The position numbers and the translations under genes were made by a program. A DNA stretch of 64,000 bases, taken from Tubiluchus corallicola (Eukaryota > Priapulida > Priapulimorpha > Priapulimorphida > Tubiluchidae). Numbering within the stretch: the first letter of the stretch is position 1; each line of letters begins with the position of its first letter. The stretch lies in assembly GCA_030141605.1 (NCBI GenBank), contig JAQGDQ010000626.1, positions 40,059-104,058 on the forward strand. The letters run 5' to 3'. Shown one piece after another: positions 26,099-35,000 of this stretch. Under the pieces are notes generated by a model. The model worked only from the letters and a program-made list of their open reading frames with translations. It was not told the origin of the DNA and did no database searches.

Positions 26099-29000
26099 CA
26101 TGTGTGTGTGCATGTGTGTGTGTGCACATGTGTGTGCATGTGTGCTCGTATGTTTGCTCGTATGTGTGTACATGTGTAGAAATAAAACTAATATTTAATA
26201 TTGGCACTCAATAACGAGCAACTATTTGTTTATTTACAAGATTCTGTTCTAGTAACACACCACAAGAAGTTATTGTCACATGCGAGACGTCAATGTGGCC
26301 CAGTTAAAAAGCAACGACATAGTGAAAGGGTTAAAAATATTTATCTAGAAGCCAAGAAGGATTTCAGAACACAACTTACAAGCATCAGACGAGTATTTAA
26401 ATGCAACCTCTGTTCTATAACCCTTTGCCATCATCACATTCCACATTGTCCAATCACGAGCAAGCTGCAAAAGTTTGTTAGCATGTCAACCAAAAGTACT
26501 AGCACTTACCACGACTAGCGCCGCCTTGAATCGATTCTCCGCTTCCATCTTGCCGTAACAGAGGTAGCTATGCGTGTACACGGTGTAACTTTCTCCGTAA
26601 AGGAGTAGATCAGCACTATAGTTGGCAGGTATCACAGTACCGGTGCTGGGCTCAAATGTGAGCTGAGTCGATGCCCCACCCATGTCTAATGCACCAACTG
26701 TAGGCTTTCTTGCCACAAGTTTTGGCTGCACGAAAAATAAATCAGCAAATGTTTTAAAATGGCATTTACATTAACCTGCAAATTTAATATTGGAGTAGCA
26801 AGTTAGTAAGTAAAGTTAAATTTAAAAAAGAAGTCGTTTAATCGAAAGACAAATTTCAGGCAATTGCCTTAATATGTCAGTGCCTGGTTAGTACTTGGAT
26901 GGGTGACCGCCTACGAATACCAAGTGCTGCAGGCTTGCAGGATGCCCACGCTGTATCTCGACACTAGGCAGAGGAGCTGAGCAAGCAGCCAATGGCTAGA
27001 GGGTGGAGGAGGTCAAGTGACCCTACGGCCATGTGTAGAGGAGTAAACCTTCCAAATTAGGAGTGGAGCCCCGAAGACGGACCAGTGCAGCATGCTCACT
27101 GACTCTGGCATCTCCTGCAGCCAACCTGATGCCAAACGTATCGCTCCGCTTTGCTTTGGACTACACCAGGGAGGAAGAGAGGGGGTTCCTGTTGTCTGGG
27201 CAACTCGGGATCTCCATACACCTTGCCCAGGCATGTGCCCTGGAGAGGCCATTCCAGTGGTTCGAGGATCGGACTGCTCAGCCACAGTCGACGCTGCAGC
27301 TCCAACAATGTGATCAATAACTGACTCTCTTGGCGCACACTCCATTGTCTTCCGAGACAGAAGGATGCCAACAACAATACTTGTTCCAGCTGCTATATTA
27401 TTCCATATTAGTGGCACGACATTTTATTGAAAATTTTCTTAAGTCGATGTTGCAACGTACAAAGTGATAATTAGACTTAGTCCGAGCATTTTCAGAGTTA
27501 AGAGTAAAATATTTTTGAAAAAAGGGAAGGCAGCAATAGTTTATCATGGAATTTATTCATAAATACAGCAGTATGAAAACGGTTAACACACCTAAAGAAA
27601 AAACACTGTTGCTAGTTAACTGTCTAAACAATTCATTGAATACACACCTCATTCAAATCTCCGTTTAAATAGTTTACTGTGACCCATGAAAATGAACCTT
27701 CCTTTTCTCCAGAGATAATGCTGGCATTTTTGTAGTCAAATACAGAGTTCTGCATAGCGGTCCGTACGGCTGACATGATGGCTTTACTTGCTTGTGGATC
27801 AGAGAGGCTATAAAAAATTTAACTGTTTATGTAACAGAAGATGTAAAGCATCACATAAGAAAAATTTATGCACAGCTCCTTGATGCAACATGAAAAACAT
27901 TATGATGACGCGAATGATAAGTTGAACCAACAAATGTAGTTCAGCAAGATCAAACTCTTATAGGATAAGCCTTTTCACAGTTCCAGCGATTGATGATCGT
28001 GAAAAGGTCAACAGTTAAGTGTACCAGACAACGCCTCGCAGTCCATGCCGTTGTAATTGTAACAGTTTTAACAGCTAGCTAGAACCTTACCTAGTTCATT
28101 TTTCATCGTTCCCAAGCAAAGTCCTGCTAGTAAATCACTCTATGCACAGACTAATGCATAATTAAATAAAATCCACGTAAAACAACTGACGTTACTGATC
28201 TGATGCAGCAGACGGCTTTGCTTTACCCACATGTCACCTAACGGTTATAGTTAAGATGCGTTGCCATGGCACGCTTAACCTTTTCCTACAGCAACTGCGC
28301 GTACGCACAACAAAAAGGCTTATTCGTTGACAAAAAGAACATTTTCATGAGCTCAAACTACAGAGTAGCTCATTTAATAATACTTAGATTATCAAGTTGA
28401 TATAATTATTAGTAGATGTTGTACTGCTAATGAATAAAGGTGTTTTTGCAAAATCTTTAAAATTGAATATGAGCGAATTTCGTTTTAAGTAAACTAATAA
28501 AAAATTCTCTAATCCCTAAATTGCAAAAAAAGGGATACCAAGGCAATCCTGCTTTAGAATTGCGGAACCCCGAGAGATGACCAAGTTGAAAAATGAAAAA
28601 CATCACATTTCCAGTCATATCGTATCAGCGGCCAAAACCACTGTACTTTATCGTCAGGTGAAAGAGAAAAGCAAATAGATCAGGTTAAATTAGTAATTCT
28701 CATTTTTGCGGGAATTTTTTATCGTATATATTAATGGCCATTTTTTGGACATTTTTTGCAAAACTTAAACGTCTGAGATCTGAAGAACGGGAACGTGCCG
28801 AGGGGGGTGCTGGCTATGGATAGATAGCCCGTTTAACTGTGGGTGTAGTAGGCGTATTTAGAATTCGCGAGAGGGTCACGGCGTCCCGTAATTTCCCAGA
28901 CCCAACTCCCGATTTTTTCGAAATTTTGACCAAGCAGCCTGCAGAAAAAACGTTCTAGTGGTGCCTGGTGGGACTCTCGGAAGGAGATATATGGCTCTTT

Positions 29001-32000
29001 AGAAAGAGAAGAACAGGGCTACACGATGATGTGGGCCATGCTTTAAAACACATCCACCAAAAGGAGTGCCGACGAGTTAATTAGATGTTCTATTTTTAGC
29101 AATTTTCTCTTAGAAAACTGCTGACGCAAAGCCATTGTTCTGACGTCATCCATTATACTCTGCATATAACTTTAATTCAGTAAAAGCTGCTACTGGCTTT
29201 GCGTTATAAATGAGGACTATGTAGCATGTTTGCGTATTTTTGATTATACGTGTATTTATACGCAAAATTTTTTGCAGGGCCTTTGCTAGTTTGTATTAAT
29301 AGCACAAAATTATCATGCTAAAAGAATATAAGCATGTAAAAACACAGAAATACAGTAAACAAAAAAAATCAAGTGAGAGAAGTCACGTGTTTTCAAACGT
29401 CTTCCCACCTGAGCAATCTCATTCCTGCCGTAGCACCAAGATAAAGAGGAGTCGTAGCTTGATGATCTTCTGCAATGATTCGTTGAGCGTCGTTCAGTAA
29501 ACCTTCGATTGCCTTTCCGGCGGCATCGGGATTTTTGTCGTAGGTAGAAATTCCAGCTGACAAGGCAAAACATAATCAGAACGTTAATCAAATTAGGAAT
29601 TTCCACATACGTACCACATATACACTGTCTTCAAATGTGACGCACCATAATCACTCCACGTATAAAACGAAAGCTAAGACAAAGAGGTAATGAACCACTA
29701 AAGTACAGCAGGCAAAAAAGAAGGGAAAATCGTATATATTAATTTCGCTGGTATATATATATATATATGTAAGAAAGCAGTACATATTCTGTTCTGTTTA
29801 TTCTGTTCTAAAAACGCATTAGTAACCTAAACAGCGCAATTATTATAACGCCTTTGCTTCCCGACTGACTACATACTAAATTCAAGCTGTTTGTATCAAG
29901 CGAGATCTATTTGCGGATTTATACAGCTCCAGGCACCCGAGTTTAAACTTTAGGCCACTTTATTTTGTCTGTAACTTGCGGCTATTACAACCAGATTAGT
30001 ACCACCTGAAATTCTACCAAGTCTAGCAAGATATTGATAAGAAAGATAGGTGGTTTCAAACAAACAGAAAGAAATTCATCAGTAGAAATATGAATAAATC
30101 TCGTAAAACATTTAATTTATATGATTAAGCAGCATTGATTTTTTGCTTCTGGGACGTATTTCAATTTTTTTACATTACTTTCCATGAAAATTTTGGTTTC
30201 GCTTAACGACATTTTGCTGGAACACATTAGCGTCGTTAAGCGAGGACTTACTGTAGTTTTCTTTTATACGTTTACGTTGTATAAACTATATAAACATTTC
30301 CTACATTTACCAACAAGCAAAAGAGTATTTGGCATAAAGTACTATAGAATTTACCAACACATCACAAACGTACACCTTTTCCACATTCACAAACAAACTT
30401 ATCTAATAATGCATACCATCATGTTGAAAAGACCCGGCCTCCTTGACGATGGCTGTTCCTGCGTTCTTGTGAGGGTCCCATTTGTAAACGAAGAGTTTTG
30501 TATGCGTGGAGCCAGCATCAATTACAATTCCATACTTAAAAAGAAATAAGGACTTTTGTTCAAGAAAAAAATCCCGGTTTTTCTAGCTGTTTTCAAACAT
30601 TAAAAGACAACATTTAAAATAGTGTCTACATCTAACATTGTAACCTCGCTTATAGCTGATGGAATGTCCTAAACAAAACTTCAAATTCCGCCTTGGCTTG
30701 CTAATGGTCAGTTTATTCTGAGAAAATAAAATAAAAGCATTTTGCAAATTCAGGTGATTATACAAGATTATTATAAAATAGGAACTAAATCAAAATATTA
30801 AATCATTTAGGTATGAATTACACAATTTTTACAAATTACAACAACTGTAAACTAGTAAAATGCTACATGAAATAGAAATTAAACTTCTCTTTTAAGTAAT
30901 CAAAAAAATTAATAATCATCATATTAAACCTACATATATTGGCAGGCTGCGTGAGATTAAGGATATCCATAAAATAAGACCAAAAATCCATAAAATAAAA
31001 TTTAAGGAATTCATAAAATAAGAAATGCATAAAATAAAAAAAATATTTTTTTTGTGATTTTTTGTACAAAGTAACGAGTTGTAAGCATTGGCAACACTGA
31101 AAACGAACGTTAGAAGGAGAGAAAGAGAAAGAAAACAAACCAACAAAAGCGCATTTCCGGATTTGCTATTTTACATTGTTGTTTTCTCATTGTCTTTTTG
31201 TTATCAAGATGGCGAAGTTTCAACCAAAGCATGAGCTGGAGTTCGGTCTGAAACTGGCGAAGTTTCAACCAAAGCATGAGCTGGAGTTCGGTCTGAAACT
31301 AAGTCCTGCGTGTTTAAAAACACGTTTCAAGCACTCCTGTTTTTACTTTTTAATTGATTTCCCCCTGGGCATCTCGTTCCAGATAAAGTCTATTTCTTAT
31401 TTTATTGATATCCATAAAATAAAATTTCAAAAATCTATAAAATAAGCTATTTTATTTATTTTATACATATCCATAATCTTATGCACCCTGTTTATTGGCC
31501 AGCAATGGCATTTAAACTTAAAGGTATCAGAAAACTGTAGAAACAGGTCATAAGCATTTATCAAATCATTGAATTTGGCTAAATTAAGTATAAACAGATA
31601 GCAAACACCAAGACAGCGTAACAGTCTACTGTCCTACTGATATCTGCATAAAACCAGATTCAATCACCTGAGTATATAAGTACATGCTAACAAATTTAAA
31701 GCAAGAAATTCATTCAAGGCCTACAAGGTGGCAGCACATGACAGTATCAGTTTATCCCCAACATCCCTATTATTGCTGTTGCATTACTAGTCGCTGAGAA
31801 ACAGGTGCAATCATCACATTAATGAATCAATGAAATAATCACTCATTGTTCAATAATTTCTTGAATAGTAAGTTAAAATTAATAAATGCAAACGATAATG
31901 ATGTTTAGTATGTTCTCTGTGGGGTCGCAATATGAAACAGGGTCCTGGAAAGGGGTCACCGTCAACAAAATGTTGGGAACTACTGTTCTACCCTATAAAA

Positions 32001-35000
32001 TCCCTCCTTGTGTTTTCTACCAGTAAGTAAAAAACGAACAAAGAAAAAACAAAATATTTTACTTATTTTAGAATTTCCTTTTTTCAGTTTTAATAATAGT
32101 TGGTTTTGCAAGAATGTTTCGTTTCGGTATCGGTTTTTAGTGTTTGATAAATTTCGGTTTCGGTAACACCCCTGGTTGCTATAAAATTCAATAGAATTGT
32201 TATTACAACTGGTATCTAGCTATACAAGAATCAAGGCGATGGTTGCAAGCTAATCTTGTACAGATCTAATACTTAGTTTAGCCTTTCTTTGAAAAACGAT
32301 GCGCAACATTAAAATACAGTAAGTCCTCGCTTAATGATGCTAGCGCGTTCCAGCAAAATGCAACATTAAGGGAAACATCGTTAAATGAAGCGAAGACATC
32401 CATAGAAATTAATGTAAAAGAACTGAGATACGTTCCAGAGGCAAAAATCAATATTGATGAAATCATATAAATTAAACGTTTTATGAGTTTTACTCGTGTT
32501 TCTACTGACTAATTTCTTTCTGCTTGCTTGAAACCACCTATGTATCTTACTAATCTAGCTAGTGGTTTCTCTTTAGTTAACGTTTAAGTCTAGACGACAG
32601 TTAAACAATAAACACTGCAGCAAAGTCGAAGTCAAGCCTTGGAAATTTTATCTAGAAACTTAGTCTGGTTGCTAGAACAACAGGTTGCAGGTGAAATTCC
32701 TTCGCATAAAGTTTGCTGCCAGGTCTAGCTTGACACAAACGGCTAAGCATTTAGTGGTCAGTTGGCAAGTAAAAATGCATGTACTTATATAATAATAGCA
32801 GTGTTTACGTTATCAGTGCATTTTTAGAACAAAATAATAAAATATGCACTGTTTTACAGCATCAAATTAAGTGAAAAAGTTGTTAGTCATATAAAAATTT
32901 GCATTGAGTAAATAAAAAAAGTAGAAAAACTGTCATTAAACCGAAACGTGCATGCCAATTTCAGGTAATACTAATCTGGTTGTTATAGCAACAAGTTACA
33001 GACAAAATTCCTTGGCATAAAGTTTAAACTCGGGTGCCTGGAGCCGTATAAATCCGCAAATAGATCTCGCTTGATACAAACAGCTAGAATTTAATACATA
33101 GTCAGTCGGGAAGCAAAGGCGTTATAATAATTGCACTGTTTAGATTACTAATGTGTTTTTAGAACAGAGTAATGCAGCATGTGCCATTTTAATGCTTCAA
33201 GTTAGCTAAAAAAATTGCAGATAAAATGAAATATGGCTGTGAGCAAAGTAAAAAAATCATCGTTAAAATGAAGCAGGCGTCGTTAAGTGCGAAAAATGTG
33301 TCTAACGTTCGGCGTCGTTAAAACGAAACATCACTAAACTGGGAGTCGTTAAGCGAGGACTTACTGTATTAACGCAAAAGTAAATTTACATCACTCTCAT
33401 GTCTGAGACTGTTGGCATAAATGACCGAGATTGCTACTAAACCTCCAGCACCAATCAGAAACGAGACTCCTGTTAGAATCCACCAATTGCTGCAGCCAAA
33501 CGTTTTATCATCCTGCATCACTACAAAAAAAGCAGAAAATCAATAATATAAAGATTTACAAGCATTTTTGTAATTCTAGTAAGATCTTTGATACGTTTAT
33601 TGCAGCGTATAACTCATGTGAACATTTGCACCCAAGTTTGATAAAACATAACTACTCTACTGTCATTCTTACATCACACTTGGACAATAAACAGCTTTTA
33701 TATATATATATAATAATCTTTATTTGCCATTAAAATACATTGATAATCACTGATAAAAACTTTACAGAGATGATCAATCCGTGTTAGTTAATAAAAACTT
33801 ACACTGCTAAAGACAAATGCGTCAGTGCAATCTAAACTACTGTGCAGTAATGGAAAGTAACGACGAATAAAATCAAACATATTTACAACTATGCACAAAA
33901 AAATGAAAAAGCTTTTGCATTTTTTACGTATAAACAGCCACACAAAATGGATGAAAATTCGATTGTTTTTCGAAATTGTTTTCATTCTAAACATGTTATT
34001 TGTTTTTACAGACATTTGTAAAAAACGTCTCTACTGTTTAGTGAAGAAGAAGCAAATGACCAAGTGAAAGCCGAGATTGGTGGTCAGTGACTGCCAGGCA
34101 TATGTTCTATAATTGCACTTGGTGGTTCAGTGTCTCATATTAATCCTGTAAGACTCATCATAATCAGACCCATTAAGTAGGCTGTTCTTAACACCAGTTC
34201 TCGTCTGATGACCGAAGTTAAGCAACGTAGAGCCTGGTTGCTACTTGGATGGGTGACCGCCTCGGAATACAAGGTCCTGTAGGCTTGCAGGATGCCCACA
34301 CTGTATCTCGACACTAGGCGGAGGAGCTGCACAATCAGCCAACAGCTAGAGGGCGGAGGAGGTCAAGTGACCCAACGGGCATGTATAGAAAAGTAAACCC
34401 TCCAAATCAGGAGTGGAGCCCCGAAGGTGTGCGCCCTCGAAACGTTCAAGGATCGCACTGCTCAGCCACAGTCGACGCTGCAGCTCCATCAATGTGATCA
34501 ATAACTGATTCTCTTGGCGCACACTCCATTGTCTTCCGAGACAGAAGGATGCCAGCCAAAGTAGACTGTACCAGTGAGTGTTAATTCCAGCTAGCTGTGC
34601 TAAACAGTAAGTTTTTTAGACAATATGGCTTGTTTAAAATGAAGTATCACAACATATAATTGTAAAAACATACGACAAATTAGTACAAGCACTCCTATAA
34701 TAAAATAATTGCACATACAGTACCAGTGGCGGCTCGTGGAACTGCAGCACCCCCTATTTTCACTCAATATTCTCGATAATATTCCATGTAATGAGTCTTT
34801 TTTTAGTTCTTTCTTAATACTTGTATGGAACCAGAGCACATGAGGGTAGTACTGTTTGCTTCAAAGCCAAGTACAGTGCACTCCAGCAACATGGTGTTTG
34901 GCTGTTATGTGCATGCACATATTTGAGCCTAGGTAGAGAAAGTACTGTCGCTCACACAGTTTGCTGTCAGTTGTCACGTGCTTACCGTGAATGGATCACG

